Shown here: one piece after another, positions 34,571 through 34,891 of the stretch
How positions within the stretch are numbered: position 1 is the stretch's first letter
Layout of the letters: every line of letters begins with the position of its first letter
Assembly (NCBI GenBank): GCA_902774335.1
Contig: CACYHW010000022.1
Span: forward strand, 1 to 34,891
DNA from: an uncultured Bacteroidales bacterium
Lineage (GTDB): Bacteria > Bacteroidota > Bacteroidia > Bacteroidales > Bacteroidaceae
Length of the DNA: 34,891 nt
Direction of reading: 5' to 3'
Notes under the pieces: model-generated
Seen by the model: only the letters and a program-made list of their open reading frames with translations
Told to the model about the DNA's origin: nothing
Database searches by the model: none
Made by a program: the position numbers and the translations under genes

Positions 34571-34891
34571 CCTACTCAATCAGTTTCAATGCCGCATATT
34601 GGGATAACGCTTGTGAGACCAACCTCTACATCTATCCTAACACATATACTAAAGAGACGTTGAGTCAGATTAAGAGCCTCTCAATGGAGAGCAAGACTCT
34701 GATTGCAACATTCACTCCTGGTGTAAAGGCTCCTTACAACACCATTCAGAAATATGATCCTCCTTACGGAAGCTGGCCTAACGGAACCGAGACATTCTCA
34801 TTCCAGTTCACTGTTCCTGCCAACGGAAACTATCTGCTGGAGTGGGAGGTAATGAAGAACAGCACCAACGGTCTCCTTCTGAGTGACTTTA
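34549..34891 (+). pseudogene. Paralogue 3, 3' part, out of frame and cut by the window end
   Basis: From ATT at 34549 this frame reads IALTAGVTYSISFNAAYWDN and on through YIYPNTYTKETLSQIKSLS, matching paralogue 2 from ITLKAGVTYSITFSAAYWDN. It stays open to the end of the window. It has no start codon near the break and would not be made as a separate exported protein. It is the continuation of the gene beginning at 32534, in a -1 frame relative to it. The last 99 bases are identical to 30611-30709 of paralogue 2. Confidence 0.7.

Noticed and set aside
28320-34891. Site-specific inversion or shufflon system switching the paralogue halves
   Set aside because: The copies are in direct orientation, no invertase or recombinase is in the window, and no inverted sites flank the break.
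1-34891. CRISPR array, prophage or insertion sequence
   Set aside because: No regularly spaced repeats with unique spacers, no transposase, integrase or phage structural gene was found. The tandem heptamers have no spacers.

Overview
The window looks like a chromosomal piece of a Bacteroidales bacterium, probably from the Prevotella/Bacteroides side of the order. The evidence is promoter-like TAnnTTTG (-7) boxes, little Shine-Dalgarno signal, two SusC/SusD pairs, a DUF4271-like membrane protein next to hemD, and a tRNA without encoded CCA. The order is inferred from gene content, not from a database search.

Region 1 (1-7210) is housekeeping DNA, all on the + strand: rpsO, ahcY, a LOG-family nucleotide hydrolase, a DUF4271-like membrane protein, hemD, rnpA, yidD, a TatD-type hydrolase and tyrS, then tRNA-Gln(TTG) and a small SRP RNA (4.5S, ffs). 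Intergenic oddities are heptanucleotide AATTGA-type arrays at three places, one filling the yidD-tatD gap, and a pair of 13-bp palindromes between ahcY and the LOG gene.

Region 2 (7339-23973) is a probable polysaccharide utilisation operon: GH43 enzyme, fasciclin (FAS1) lipoprotein, SusC, SusD, second FAS1 lipoprotein, second SusC, second SusD. Gaps are 3-47 bp, a promoter-like box precedes the first gene and a strong hairpin follows the last. The two SusCD pairs would bind and import glycan across the outer membrane, with the FAS1 lipoproteins as likely surface accessories. The only enzyme has no export signal, and no regulator lies in the window.

Region 3 (23974-34891) holds three tandem genes for large secreted proteins of one family I do not recognise. 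Copy 1 is intact (1344 aa). Copies 2 and 3 are close relatives, each with its own hairpin terminator or promoter-like box. Both are broken at exactly the same codon, directly after a 99-bp stretch that is identical between them. The last 99 bases of the window are again identical to copy 2 over exactly 99 bp. This points first to an assembly problem at a repeat node and second to a real recombination or mutation hotspot. Copy 3 is cut by the window end.
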